A DNA stretch of 64,000 bases from Ulota crispa (lineage: Eukaryota > Streptophyta > Bryopsida > Orthotrichales > Orthotrichaceae). How positions within the stretch are numbered: position 1 is the first letter of the stretch; every line of letters starts with the position of its first letter. The stretch spans positions 4,590,501-4,654,500 of the forward strand of contig OY987246.1 in assembly GCA_963920765.1 (NCBI GenBank), written 5' to 3'. The position numbers and the translations under genes were made by a program. The notes below the pieces were generated by a model that was given only the letters and a program-made list of their open reading frames with translations, searched no databases and was not told where the DNA came from. This document shows, one piece after another, positions 1 to 12,031 of this stretch.

Positions 1-107
1 ATAACTTATTGAAGATTCTCCTATGATAATCAGCTTGGGTTAGAAAGCAAGCCTTATTATATGGCAAAGCCGTGGAAAATCTCACATTTTTAGCCCGCCA
101 GAATTAA

Positions 108-1027
108 CCCCTAAAGGATTGAGCCATTTTTTCAGTGAAAATCACTCAAAACTGCCACTTTTGGGGGTTAGTAAGAAGGTAATTTTTTTTGAAAATTTGG
201 GAAATCCAACTGTAGGATCTTGCCCAAGACTGGATTAGGTACTTGTAGAAAAAAAATCAGATTATTCAAGATGGACATGAGTGAGATATTTACATCTAAA
301 GTGAAAAGAAAAGTTTTTTTTCATGTTGTTCCAAAATTTTAGAAGCCTTTGACCATTCTTACATGAAAACAATTGCTCTACGCAACTTTGCACTTTCTTT
401 TCCCATGTAGGAGATCAAGTTAGCTATGTGTGGGAGAATTTTCAAATCAATTGGAACTACACAACACATGGGAAAAATCAATAAGTAAAAATAAGTAGAG
501 AATGAGTAAAATCACTAAATTGTTAAGAATTTAATTATTAAAATGAAAAATGCAAATCCTAATGGCCAAAATGTTGTGATAAACAATTTACTTCCTTTGG
601 TTTTTTTTTTCCCAAAATAATGAAAATTGAGTAAAATAAAGGACTTCAAAGTTATTTTAAAGTAGAGAATCCAGAATTGCCTGCAAACAAAAACTCCTCA
701 TAACTTTGATCCCATTGATTGAAATGGAATGATTCAAAGCTCCTCACCTATAAAAAAATCTCAAGAACCAATTTCAAAATTTAATTTAAAAAAAATCAAA
801 TTTTAAAGAAGTTTTCGGGCTGCCCAAGCAGTCCTCTCCAAATTTTCAGAAATTCTTGCGTAACTTCTTCAATACTTGTTAGAATGAGGAAAAAATTAGA
901 TGCCCGTGTAGATCTTTGAATTCCCCACCTTCAATAAAAGTTTTAGAAAATCACACAAAGTAGCTTATCCAAAGGTACATGCCCAAACTCCCACATGTCC
1001 CGCAAAGGGATAACCGTCCTTTAGGGG
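108..1027. mobile_element. piggyBac-like non-autonomous element, 0.9-kb family
   Basis: The element is bounded by TTAA at 104-107 and 1028-1031. The left terminus reads CCCCTAAAGGATTGAG and the right terminus ends TCCTTTAGGGG, its inverted counterpart. Its interior (for example 505-740) is clearly homologous to the element at 61003-61916, which has the same length and orientation. It contains no long ORF, so it would depend on a transposase encoded elsewhere. Assignment to piggyBac rests on the TTAA target and C-rich termini only; Kolobok and Sola3 elements also use TTAA. Confidence 0.75.
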
Positions 1028-1078
1028 TTAAGGAAGAGTTTAGTTATTCACCATCAGAAGTCGAGTCAAAAGTTTGAA

Positions 1079-1260
1079 CTACACTAAATAATGCATTTAG
1101 GTTGCCCCAAACTAATTTCTTGACATTCTACACTATATAAATATTTACTATTACAATAATAATTTCATCAATAAGTGTTGCAATAAACAAAATTTAAAGT
1201 GCTTGGCAACAATCACAAAGTTGCCTTAATACATAATATCAATATCTAGGTTGGATAAGG
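1079..1260. mobile_element. Fragment of a CTACACC-terminal MITE family
   Basis: The sequence from 1079 begins CTACACTAAATAATGCATTT, followed by a stretch matching the start of the elements at 32835-33146 and 60010-60324. The matching right end is not clear here, so this is probably a truncated or diverged copy. It lies 50 bp beyond the preceding TTAA element. Confidence 0.4.
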
Positions 1261-2144
1261 CAATTAAAAGTTGCAGTTATCCTTGACATAATTTTCACCC
1301 AACACTAAAATCTCTATAGAAGGAAATTTGAAACTTTTTGAAGATGCTTTTGAAAAGGAATGATGTGCAAATTAATGGTTCCTACATACCAATACAATCA
1401 AATCTCAAAAATTCATCACCAAAGTTTTGAAATCAACTTCCAAATAAAAATGTGAATTTTATCTAAAATAATTTACCAAATAGGTTTTTGGTATTTTTGA
1501 ATTCAAATTTGGTATACTTAATTAGGATTGTGTAGGAATTAAAGAATAACGATACAAGATACATAAAATGCTAAGTCCTTTGAATGGTAGATTAGGGTGG
1601 ACAAAAACTTATTCAACCCCATTGTAGCTGTTTTCTTATGTGTAATCCTGAAATGATATAAGTTATGTTTGTACTTCTAATATTATCATAAAACGGCTCT
1701 AACTTTATATAATCAAAAACAAATATACTAAAAAACAATCTAACCATTTCCTAAAGTATTTATAATTTGCAATAGCTATAACTTCTTGTTTAGTGTAGAT
1801 TTGTTGGTAGTTGTCAAGTCAATCCCATGTGGAGTTGATAAGTCATTTTTCATTAAATTTATTTTAAAAAAAGATATGATTTTTTGTTTTATTTTTGCAA
1901 AAATAAGAATATAATTGCATCATTGCATTCATTCTATTTTCTCCTCTTCTATTTACTTAAGAAGATATTTTTATTACTTTAAAGCTAATATGTTACACAT
2001 AGACTATCAAGTTAGTTGTCGTATGTTTTAGGATTAGATGTTTTTAAGTTGTAAAGTAACACCATTTGGGTTTTGTTTACTATGATTCACTAAATATATC
2101 TTGAGTTTTTTAAAAGTCATTCATTATTAACTATAAATTGGTCA
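1261..2144. other. AT-rich intergenic spacer
   Basis: I recognise no gene, RNA or structured repeat in this AT-rich stretch. The last part (about 2090-2144) begins to resemble the interior of the TTAA element family seen at 25888-26812, so the left half of that copy may lie here in decayed form. Confidence 0.5.
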
Positions 2145-2516
2145 CCAAAAAAATATGAGGTCAAAGGGCCTAACATGCATAACCCCAATCAATTTATGCC
2201 TTCTAAAAATCTACTCTACAATTTTTTTAAATGAATTTCTAATGTGATTTTTTCTCAAAGATCTATTGTATTTGAGGCTCATTCCCAAAAGCCCTCAACA
2301 CTAAAAAAGTCAAGATTGCAATGGACGCCCATGCACAAAATCTTGAATAAAAAAATCATAATCAATCAATTGAAAAATAGGATTGTTGAAGCTAAGACCA
2401 AACTTCAAAAAGAATTTTTCAAAAATATAATTTACTAAAAATAGTAATTTGGTTGGGTTTAATTTAACCTCAAAAATTGGTCGAGAACAGTTTTTGTCCC
2501 CAATGATACTTTGGGG
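2145..2516. mobile_element. Right part of a TTAA-element (family B) copy, lacking the nested insertion
   Basis: The sequence matches the interior and right end of the element at 25888-26812, for example the shared GGTCACCAAAAAAATA start and the later AAAATCTTGAA and ACTAAAAATAG blocks. It ends at the TTAA at 2517-2520. At the position where the 25888 copy has a nested 221-bp element, this copy reads straight through (near 2160-2172), so it represents an empty site. The left end is not resolved. The short ORF at 2244-2438 is repeat sequence, not a gene. Confidence 0.55.
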
Positions 2517-2520
2517 TTAA

Positions 2521-2736
2521 AGGACCATATGGCATAGTATATACGCTGCCGTATAATTGGCATTTGCTACCAAAAAGAAGTTTTAATTTGGGATCTCAAG
2601 TAGCTCACTACAGTGGCTTTGATCTATTCTCCAACTTCATTGTTGATCTCAAATGTAGTAAAGATGTGAATTTAGTCCACATACAAGAAAAACACCTCGT
2701 ATTCTACTTGTAGTGGCACGTTGTGTCCTTTAGAGA
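2521..2736. mobile_element. piggyBac-like 0.2-kb element
   Basis: The element is flanked by TTAA at 2517-2520 and 2737-2740. The left end is AGGACCATATGGC and the right end GTGTCCTTTAGAGA. It is homologous, in inverted orientation, to the nested element at 26177-26397. It shares its left TTAA with the end of the preceding family-B copy, so two elements abut. Confidence 0.6.
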
Positions 2737-2740
2737 TTAA

Positions 2741-5601
2741 GGTCTAAATTTATTACCTCAAGTTTTAGATGAAAGATATAGAGTTAATTTGTATTATGTT
2801 CATTGATTTAAGAAAGTTGAACAATTTATTACTACTTTAGAGTGTGTACAGATTGTATAGATAAAAAGTACAAGCATTATAGGAGAAATATAGATTAGAC
2901 TCAACAAAATTTTATTTAACTAAATTTAAACATTACTTGCATTTCACATTTGGTTTATAAAACACGGGAGATCTTCCAAGATTTAGGGACATAGATTTCT
3001 CATTGCTTTCCATAGATCTTTCAACGTTTTTCATGAATCTCTCATGTTTAGCATAAATGTTTGAATATTTGCACAAATCTCTCAATGTTGGGGGCACAAC
3101 ATTGAAAGATCTCCTTGATGTTTAGCATATGAATTGTTATTCATAGACTTTGGATAGTCCATAATTAGGTAAGTACGGTCAGAATAGCCAAAGGGAGTTT
3201 ATGCTCAAAGTGTTATTCTCAATCGCATATCATACAAAGAATGTATAAAATGAACCAGTTTTTATTTTATCAAATACCAGTTTGAAAATCAAAGTTATGA
3301 TACTTGATCTTGTCATAAAATAAATTTAAAAAATCTACAACTATACAAAACTAATAATCATCTGCAGTACAATTCAACCTCACGTTTTTTTACTTTATAA
3401 AACAATACTCCGTACTAAAAAATAAATACGAGTTAAGTTAAAATATTTAAAAACCAACATTACTGAAATCAGATTTCAAAACATGTTCATCCTTGTACTA
3501 TACTTTTAATGATTTGATCGTTAAAAACCAAAGAATAAAAAATAAAATGAATGTTTAATTATAATTGTGTACAGGAATAAGTAATTCTGGAGAAGTTTAC
3601 CTACCATGGAATATACAGTTTGTAGAGTTCCCATGGTACAATGGTTGTAGGACTAGTAAAATTAAATATTCCCAAAAATCCAATTTCAAGCCAATGTGGA
3701 TGTGCATATGAGTGTAGTATAATTAATCCACTTTGACAAGTTGATCATAGGTATGTACGTAGGGACCCATACACAAGGTTATTAATTTCTTCACCACCTA
3801 CCTCTATAATTGCACTTTAGCACCTTCAATATTGTAGGTAATAAGGCCATTTGAATTTAATTTTTTTAAAACTCATGTACCTAATAGTATTATAAAAACC
3901 ACTATGATATATGTAAAATACAAATTTTCAAGTCATATTTTATCAAAAATGCAATACTCTACGGAGGAAAATCCAATAACACTTTGGCACATAGGTACAA
4001 ATAAGCATGTTCTTAAATGATATTTATTGCAATATCATGTTGAAAGTCTTTAAGCAATATGTGTTACTACTAGAAACATACATCTTGTATGTATAAGAAT
4101 CTTTTTATGAACTCATATCTAAAATGAGATTTCAAACTTCATTTTTGGAAATTATTCTTCTAGACATTATTACAAAATGGACCCTTGCTTGCAAATACAA
4201 TTTTTTTGAGTTGTAAGCTATTAAGTTCTAATGATTTTTGAAATCAAAGTTTTCCTATCTATCTTGAATTTTAGGGATTACATATCGATTTACAAATATT
4301 TCTTTAATTAACCTATGTTGTTGCCGTTTTGTGTAAATTCCCCCATATATCTTGGTAACATATTGTTGTACAAATGCTAATGTCAAAAACAAGAACAATT
4401 GTTCTTAAATTGGTGCCAAGAGCTCATTATTTCTTAAGAGTAACTACCTCCAAAATGTGGATGATGAATGATTTCAAACATTTTTAGTATGGAATATGTG
4501 AAATGGATGAAGTACATCCCAATATGATTAGATAGTAAATTTTGTTTGTTCTTCAATCATGTGACTACTTTGATCATCAAGTGCTTCAAGCCTCTTTGTG
4601 GAAAACTCTTAATTAATTCATATAAAGGTAGAAGAAGATTTTTTTTTTGCTAAAATGAAGATTTTGTTTTTGAATAAGCCATACTTTCTTTTGAATCCAA
4701 ACCAAGAAATGCTACCCACCCCTTACACTCCTAGGACTTGATGTAGGTAACTTACTAATTCTCTATCTCTCTAGACATACTTGTGTTGCAATGAGTAAAA
4801 AGATCTAGTAAATGATCCACCATTAGGATTTCTTGCAATACCCCTCCCTATAAATCTATTTAGGGCTGGATGTCATGTTTAGTCATGAATAATTTAGAGG
4901 CTATTGATAAAACAAAAAATATGTAACAAAGTATAAGTCCCCAAATTTTAAAGAGATTGTTAGAAAAATTAAATTACATTAAACCTCTTAGTCAGAAATT
5001 ATCACACAATCTAAATTTGGAATTCATTCATGGATCTGTTTCAAAACATTAATGGAATGCCCACCTTTTAAATATGCCAGAATTAAAAAATAAAATAAAA
5101 GCATTTATAACAAATTTTCTTAGTTGAAATTACACGTTTGATTGGTTTGTGAAACAAATTACCAAACTTGAGGATGAAACATCAAAAACTCACTCTCAGT
5201 TTCAAGATCTCAAAAAATTAGTTGATATGATACATTTTGTACTATTTTTATTCATAAAGCACTGATTTATCATGGCATTCTAAATTCGGATTTTTAAAAG
5301 CAGGAAAACAACAGGATCTTGTATGCAAAATATTTTGAAACTTTTAAACAAAGAAAGAGAATCCACTTCAATGTTGAAAGAGACTATTGAGCTTGGTCAA
5401 TTAGTATCCCAGCATTCCCCAATTTCAAACTATATTTAGAGAGCTTGCACTAGATATTGCGTATCATACTACTAAAATAAAAGGATCTCTATAATATCAC
5501 ATTCAAACCTATATAACATCACATCTGTAGTCTTTTGTGATATAATCACATAGAAAAGCTACAATTTGAAGATTTATTGAAATTTTTACTTTGCATTCTA
5601 T
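2741..5601. other. AT-rich intergenic spacer
   Basis: I find no convincing coding region, RNA gene or structured mobile element over this 2.9-kb stretch. Homopolymer runs and short ORFs are as expected for AT-rich DNA. Confidence 0.5.
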
Positions 5602-5605
5602 TTAA

Positions 5606-5691
5606 CCCCTAAAGGACCATGGGGACGATTTTTTTCCCCACTCATATATGAGGGGCGTGTATCCATAATGACACCCCCCAGCGCTTAAGGG
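5606..5691. mobile_element. Very short (86-bp) TTAA element
   Basis: The element is bounded by TTAA at 5602-5605 and 5692-5695. The left end is CCCCTAAAGGACCATGGGG. The right end, GCGCTTAAGGG, is an imperfect inverted counterpart. It is the smallest member of the group here, little more than two termini. Confidence 0.6.
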
Positions 5692-5846
5692 TTAACATAT
5701 GAAAATTCCAAGAAAATTATAATGGTGAATATGTAGCGTAGCAAGCGCCAACCACTAGTATTTGTGCTATAATTTTGCATTTTCCAAAACCTTGACCAAA
5801 TTTTTCTTATGATTTCAAAATCCAACTAATTTTTTTTACATTTTAA

Positions 5847-6185
5847 CCCTTAAAGGACGGATGGATCACCATGGCTTGCCCTATCTATAGCATTCTACAA
5901 TGTTTTGCTCATGGGCACCAGTAGTATTGCTTCAAAAAGTTGGAAAAGTGAATAGTGCGTGGTGCCCTCATGAAAATTGCAAGAAGGGCAGCTTGAGAGC
6001 TAACACCATGGGTTTTTGAATCTTATCACAATTTGGGTTACAAAAAAAAAACATCTCAAGAGGTAATTTTTTGCTTTCCATGATAGACCATATGTTTATG
6101 GTGTATGAAAAAAGACTTTTTGTAGAATCACAAAATCTTTTTTCAGAGCCGCAGGACGTTTTTTGTCCTCTTCTACGTTTAGGGG
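5847..6185. mobile_element. piggyBac-like 0.34-kb element upstream of the small gene
   Basis: The element is bounded by TTAA at 5843-5846 and 6186-6189. Termini are CCCTTAAAGGACGG and, inverted, CCCCTAAACGTAGAAG. It ends just before the GC-richer region that probably contains the promoter and 5' leader of the gene starting at 7275, so it may contribute promoter-proximal sequence. Confidence 0.6.
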
Positions 6186-6189
6186 TTAA

Positions 6190-7274
6190 CCGGCTAACAA
6201 TACACTAAGCTTACTTGCCGGTTCTCCCCCACACATCGGTCCACCCAAGAACGGCTGCCCATGTTCGGGCAGCGACCAAAAATATGGTAAGATTGGGCGT
6301 TCAGCGTATTCTTCCGTTCTCCTCCGCTGCCCATTCACACTGCCCGACTTGAAAACCCTAATCTGGAATCTCTTGCTCAAACAACTGCCTTTACGCCATT
6401 TCTCTAATCCCGTTGCTCTGTTTTCTCTCGGACAGTCTTGCGTGGACACGAATTGCACCATTCTCGTAAGCTTTTCTGCAACTCACGAATCTCTTGACAA
6501 AACGCACTTATTGTCCTTTAACGATCACGAAAAAACTTGCATCGAATTCATGTAACTCACCTCACTTACAAAGTCCACCAATTCTTTTAGTATGCCAACA
6601 AGCTCTTTTACCATGTGAATCAGAAGTAGGGTTTGGTATTAGTATGTCCAAAGCCTGCGTTATGACTAAGCTCTTGATCCCGATGTTTTTTTTAACGAAG
6701 TGCGCTTCAGATGATCGGGTGAATTGTCCACGGGATGATGTTATTGATGACTTGATGCATATGTTTTCCATAGAATTCTGTATTGTTTTAAATCACTCAC
6801 CGATCAGATCTCTCACCGAGTTTTGGTTTAGGGTTGAAACAATCTGTGCCTTTTGATACAGGAATTCAGAATGTGTAAAAAATACTTAAATTAGGGTTCG
6901 GTGTCTCATGCTGGTTGTGATTCGTTCTTTGGTGTTATCAATTCAGGATTGGTTATGTGTACTGCTATCTTTGTTTGCGTACATGGCATTGCAGGATTAG
7001 CTGATTGTGTTTTGCGGTTGTTGAAGATGTTGTGAGTTATTCCACTATTTGTTTATACTGAATTCATGTGTGTTTTTTTGGTTTTCAGAATAAGTGTTTG
7101 GAATGTTAAGAACGGCACCTCGATTTTGACATCAATGCACATTCTGTGAGCAGTGTTTACCTCGGTTGCTTACTTCATTTGGAAATCAATAAGCTTTGGT
7201 GTACGGGGACCGAAAACCTAAATTTTGCAGGAAGGAAGAAGTGGAGGACAATTGAGGGGGGTTCTTTTGTGAAT
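6190..7274 (+). promoter_or_regulatory. Probable promoter and spliced 5' leader of the 7.3-kb gene
   Basis: Base composition shifts here from AT-rich spacer to balanced sequence. A GAAAACCCTAATC stretch near 6350 resembles a plant 5' leader. A pyrimidine-rich tract ending TTTTCAG at about 7089 could be the acceptor of a leader intron, putting a second leader exon just before the ATG at 7275. Short ORFs at 6349-6856 overlap on both strands and have no recognisable domain, so I do not call them genes. The transcription start was not located. Confidence 0.35.
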
Positions 7275-9861
7275 ATGGAGGAGGAGCAGTTCCAACGTTT
7301 ACTGGAGCTGTTCCCGGTTGTTAGAACACCGTCTTATTGTGTATGCCTCTTACTCTGATACTTCTCTTTTCATTGACTTTTCACAATTGTTTATAGGGAA
7401 AATATAAAAAATGCCCCTCAGTTCTTTGAAAATGTCAAATATACCCCTATATTATTTGAAATATAAAAAATACCTCTAGTTTTGTGTAAGAATATCAATT
7501 ATACCCAGTGTTTAAATTGGATTTTTGTGTTTGGTGCTAATTTGGCGATTGCCTTTTTTTTTGGGTGCAAATCTGGCTCCTTTCATTTATTTTTTGGTGA
7601 AGTCCACATGGGATCCCCAACTTTTTAGTGCAAAAAGACATCTAAAGCAAATGATTGTGGCGTGACATGTAGGAAAAGGGAGGCGAAAGTAGTCCCCTGA
7701 AAGGAGAATTTTAGAGAATTTTAGAGAATTTTGGGGAATAAATCTTAAGAGAAACGGTAGCTCTAGCTCTAATTTCAGCCACCCTTAAAAAAATTCTTTT
7801 TCTGGCTTTATATTGCCAGAAACGAAAACACTGATTATACCCTTGGTTATCTTTGAAAACACCTCATACCCTTAGTTCTCTTGTACCCCTTTAGTGCAAG
7901 TTTTTGTAAATATTGGGATGACAATGGAAATCGCAAAAACTAAATGCAAGTTGAATGTAGATCAAATCTTGGAGGCAAGCTCTTCAAGCTTTATATACGG
8001 TTTTTGCTAACAACACGCTTTTCTTTGCCAATGTCTTCCGTACAAATGTGACTTACAAAAATTTCAATAAAGAGGCACACGGAATCTAAGGCTATTTGAT
8101 GATTTCTAAGATAACTAGGGGTATAATTGGTATTCTTACACAAAAACCAGGGGTATTTTTGATATTTCAAATAATATAGGGGTATATTTGATATTTTGAA
8201 AGAATTGAAGGGCATTTTTGATATTTTCCCTTGTTTATAACTTTTGACTCAAACTCGTTGTTGTTCCCTTTTCTATGAATGGCAAAGTTTCTCAGAAACA
8301 AATGCATAAAGACTCTGGTTTATGTATCTTGAATTTCGAAATTTTGTACAATTGGCAGGCAGATGAAGTTAATGGTATGAATAGGCGGGCTCCATCTGGA
8401 TTTTCTATCCCTTCATCAACCATGCAGTTGCAACAGGTATATGCCTTTCATGATATTAATGAACTGTTTTCTTCCTGATGATATCACTCTTTTTCGCTGC
8501 TATGTGTTGGAGCCATATAATCGTAAAAATATTTTGTCGCGATTTGGGGAAAAGGTTGCATTTCAATGAGAATCTTTTCTATGTTGCAACTTTTTTTGTA
8601 AGTCCGTTTCATAGCATGTACTTTTGGGATGGGACAGGTAGATACAGGGAGCCCTAGTCAAGAAACTGATACAGGGAAGAGTATTCAGTCTTCGCCAACG
8701 TCACTTGCATCCTTGAGTGATGAAGGTACTAATCACATATGTGCCGCTACAAAAGTTTGGCCAGCTCTTATTATGCCTTAGTGTACTGTATGCAGACACT
8801 TTCTGTTTGAGATTGTGTTTTTCCAGAAATCGCCTGTAAAAGCATCCTATAAAAGAATAAACTCTTTGTCTGTATATAATTATGATGCTGGCATATCAGC
8901 ATTTAGCCATTGAGTGTATGTCCTCATATGTCTGCATCTCAATTTTGAAGGGTCTGCAGTAGTGGAGAGTGCTCCTTTTGACGTGTTTGTTTTTGCTGAG
9001 ATGTGTAGCAAACTTCTGGGATCTCTTGAAGACAGCAGCAGAACAGCAGGTTCGTTCTTTTTTGTTTTAAGCCCATTGATAGCAAAGCTATTTTGCCTGA
9101 AAGAAAACTGTTCTCTTGTAGATTCAGAGTTTTGGGAAAGGTTCCTAATTCAATGCTCAGAGAGAAGACTAATAAACATATACCGATTTTGTTTTGTTTC
9201 AGAGTTCGTCTTTCACCATGTACCGTGCCAGTTTGTGATTGATATTTTTTACATATGCCTTTATGTCGTATGTGTGTTCATTGCATAACTTTGTGTTGGG
9301 ATGAATTGGAGCAGTTATCACCAGAAAATGCCCAACGTTTTTGTGATGCTTTTAAGGCTCGTCATAACGAACTGGTGAGTTTCTTCTTATCCATCCAGGC
9401 ATGTAGTCATTGCTTTAGCAGTATCAGAGTATGACTAAGCTGCAGTTGAGTCTTTCTTTACGTAAGGTGAGACCACCCATTCCCGAGCAGTCCCCAATTC
9501 CGACCATTGATGTGCTCGCTGTATACATTTTAATCCCGAAATGTACTCCTTGGTTACAGAACGTCGGAATTGGGGACAGGTTGCTAAAGGGTCGGGAATG
9601 GGTGGTCTTACCTTAATCAGATCACTGACCAGATGGTCTAGAGTTGCCAAGGAAAAGCGTCTGGAACAATACCTTTATTGACTGAGTCAATTGTATGTTC
9701 TGACTCATTTGAAAGATGGAACCAACCTGAGTAGCAAAACAAAAATGTCCTCTTTGGCAACTTACATCTTATTGTGGGCATGTTGAATTCAGGTGAATAA
9801 TACGTTATCTTTGGATGCAATAGAGCGCATAGCTAAGCACTGGCCACTGCCTACTAAATGA
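7275..9861 (+). CDS. Small conserved plant protein of unknown function (133 aa, six coding exons)
   Basis: Coding exons are 7275-7340, 8359-8436, 8638-8725, 9009-9049, 9315-9374 and 9793-9861. All junctions are GT-AG, phases agree, and the total is 133 residues ending in TGA. The start is the ATG that opens MEEEQFQRLLELFPVVR; this motif near the N-terminus, a Ser/Thr-rich middle, an FWDLLKTAAEQQ segment, and AQRFCDAFKARHNEL followed by an SLDAIERIA helix near the C-terminus resemble, from memory, a small plant-conserved protein of unknown function. I see no signal peptide, membrane segment or catalytic motif. The C-terminal half looks helical. Exon 4 (9009-9049) was chosen because only that acceptor keeps the frame into the conserved FW segment. 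Intron 1 carries a Mutator-like element and intron 5 a foldback element. A coiled or helical adaptor role is possible but unproven. Confidence 0.75.
7396..8230. mobile_element. Mutator-like non-autonomous element in an intron, 9-bp TSD
   Basis: The element is flanked by a perfect 9-bp duplication, TTGTTTATA, at 7387-7395 and 8231-8239. Termini begin GGGAAAATAT and end ATATTTTCCC. The terminal inverted repeats run about 110-120 bp (7396-7505 against 8110-8230) and share ATACCCCTATATTATTTGAA. A 9-bp duplication with long inverted repeats is the classical Mutator signature. There is no transposase ORF. It lies in the first coding intron of the 133-aa gene and accounts for most of that intron. 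Confidence 0.85.
9463..9615. repeat. Foldback element in the last intron of the small gene
   Basis: Two arms of about 40 bp are inverted. One starts TAAGGTGAGACCACCCATTC (9463) and the other ends GAATGGGTGGTCTTACCTTA (9615). An inner pair, TCCCCAATTCCGAC and GTCGGAATTGGGGA, extends the stem, leaving a loop of about 58 bp. No clear target duplication is visible. It is probably a small MITE; the transcript would form a long hairpin. Confidence 0.6.
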
Positions 9862-10320
9862 CGTATGACACGATGGTTACTGTTATAATAGGAACACTCT
9901 GATGCAAATATGTGTAAATCGTCTGTTTGAAAGCTGAGTGTTCAGCCTGGAGACATTTTTCTGTGAGCTAGAACAAACATTCATCTCTGTTTTGTTTTTT
10001 TAGAGTTTTGCTTGAGATCAATCAAATTCTGGTCACATTCGATGGGCTTTTTATTGGAACCTTCTACTTTTGATGTCTGACGTTCACCTTTCCCATTTTT
10101 ATGTACTAGAAGTTGGCAAAGTGTTAGTTTGGAATGAAATCATGCCATTTCTTTGCTAAATTGTAAAGTGTGTACTTAGTGTATATTTTTTCTTGACGAT
10201 GGCAACACCGCTCGTAAGACGTGTGGTGTAAACTTGAATGTCTTTGCAGCCAGTACTGTATCCTTGGTGGTTTTTCGTTTATGCTTTTCTTATTCAGGTA
10301 CCTTGTTTGACTCCTAAATG
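9862..10320. other. 3' flank of the small gene
   Basis: This probably contains the 3' untranslated region of the gene ending at 9861. No other gene, RNA or structured repeat is evident. The ORF on - at 10124-10342 has no recognisable feature and overlaps an element terminus. Confidence 0.35.
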
Positions 10321-10848
10321 CCCAAGGCACCCAAGGCACCACATTTTGGTGCCGACTATATTTTGAAGTTCAATAAAACCTAACTAAGCTGCTATTTTTA
10401 GAATTTTGTATTAAAATCAAAAACCTAATTTTGAAAATTATTGATTGTGAATTTTCTATTCAAGATTTTGTGCAAGGGTGTCCATTGCAATTTTGACTTG
10501 AGAGCTCATGAAAATGAGCCTCAAATACATTAGATCTTGGAGAAAAATTCACTCTAGAAGCTCATTTAAAAAAATGTAAAAGAGAATTTGAAAAGCTGTA
10601 AATAAATTGGAGTTATGTATGTTATTTCCTTTAACCTCATATCAATTTTGACACCCTCTTGATCAAACATTATAATCCTTCAAGTGGTATTGTTGTGTTT
10701 TCTTTTCCTATGTGATGTTTAACATATCTAATTTGAATTTGTATGGTTACAATTTTAAAAAAATGATACAACTTATCAAAACGTTGGCTTTTTGTTTAGT
10801 TTAGAGCAAATTCCTAAAAGCTCAGCAAAGGCCTTAGGCATTTAGGGA
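10321..10848. mobile_element. TTAA element, family B (0.53 kb)
   Basis: The right flank is TTAA at 10849-10852. The left flank is TTGA at 10317-10320, one substitution from TTAA. Termini are CTCCTAAATGCCCAAGG and, inverted, TCCCTAAATGCCTAAGG. The first 180 bp align with the reverse complement of the right end of the element at 25888-26812, sharing ATTTTGGTG, CAATAAA and CTAACTAAG blocks. Confidence 0.6.
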
Positions 10849-11469
10849 TTAATTCTGTAAGGTTATTGTACATTTTGAGGGGTATATTTGTCTCTGTATA
10901 TATGGTACAACGTTAATTCTACTTCGTCCAAGAGACCTTGTCTTGTCCTTCTAGCATTAGCTTATTTCTTAAGTATGATACCTATTCAATGATACATGTA
11001 ATAAAGCAATACCAATTGAAATCATATAGTTCTTTACAATATATAAACCAAATTATTTGAATGTAATGCCTCAACTTGAAAGTTGTAGGGTCATTGTATA
11101 TGCCACTCCATCATTGCCACATTTATCTGAATCTCAACTATTCATATGATTTTAGACTTTTTAGTTTTATCATTTAACTTGGATTATGTACAACACCCAT
11201 AGATATTGGGATGCTTTAGCAAACTACTATAATATATCTCTTAAATTACAACCAAAAAAGCTATGCCTCCCCCATTGTTTTTCATATTCCTCCAAAAAAA
11301 TCAAAATCAAAATCACACTTTTGAACTTTGAGTAATCCATTTATGGTCAAATATAACACAGTAGCAACAGTGGTCCTTTCGCAGGCTGACACACATAGTT
11401 TTATGAAACCATTAGGGAAACAATCTCCTTGTTTTGTCATTTAAACTTTACATGATCATATTTATTGTA

Positions 11470-11779
11470 GGGAAAATTTCATGGATACCCCTAAAGTTTG
11501 CTATATTTACATAGATACCCTTCGTTTTTCAGAAATTACACAAATATCCTTGGTCCATACTTTTCAAGTGTTTGTTAAATTGTGCATGTCACTTCTTTCT
11601 CCCTTGTGTGCATGTTGTTTCTTTTTTGTTCTATTGTAGTCCTTGATTTAACATTGGTCACACAATGAGTAGCATGCATAACAAAACAAATGCCACCAAG
11701 GATATTTGTGTAATTATTGAAGAACTAGGGGTATCTATGTAATTATGGCAAACTTTAGGAGTATCCAGGATATATTTCC
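11470..11779. mobile_element. Mutator-like MITE, 9-bp TSD
   Basis: A perfect 9-bp duplication, TTTATTGTA, flanks the element at 11461-11469 and 11780-11788. Ends are GGGAAAATTTCATGGATACC and, inverted, GGAAATATATCCTGGATACT. Inverted repeats extend about 100 bp (for example CAAATATCCTTGG against CCAAGGATATTTG). At 310 bp with no ORF, it is a miniature element of the same general type as 7396-8230. Confidence 0.85.
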
Positions 11780-12031
11780 TTTATTGTATTGCAATTTTTT
11801 TTTTACGTCACTCAAACTTCATATTAAAATGACAAAAAATATATTATTGGAAAACTATAAAAGGTGATTATTTTTAAAAATAATTTGAAAAATAATTCAA
11901 CTTTAAGAAGTTGCAATACTTCATATTTTAAAGTTTTTTATGTTGAACATCATAAGGTAACATGTAAGTTATATAAATTTTCAACTTGTTAGAATTTGCA
12001 TCTAGTGTACTCTAAAATTATCTAAAATTAA

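Noticed and set aside
8914-9288. 124-codon ORF on + inside the small gene
   Set aside because: It reads through a donor at 9050 and uses a frame different from the FWDLLKTAAEQQ exon. The 41-bp exon at 9009-9049 gives a phase-consistent, conserved product.
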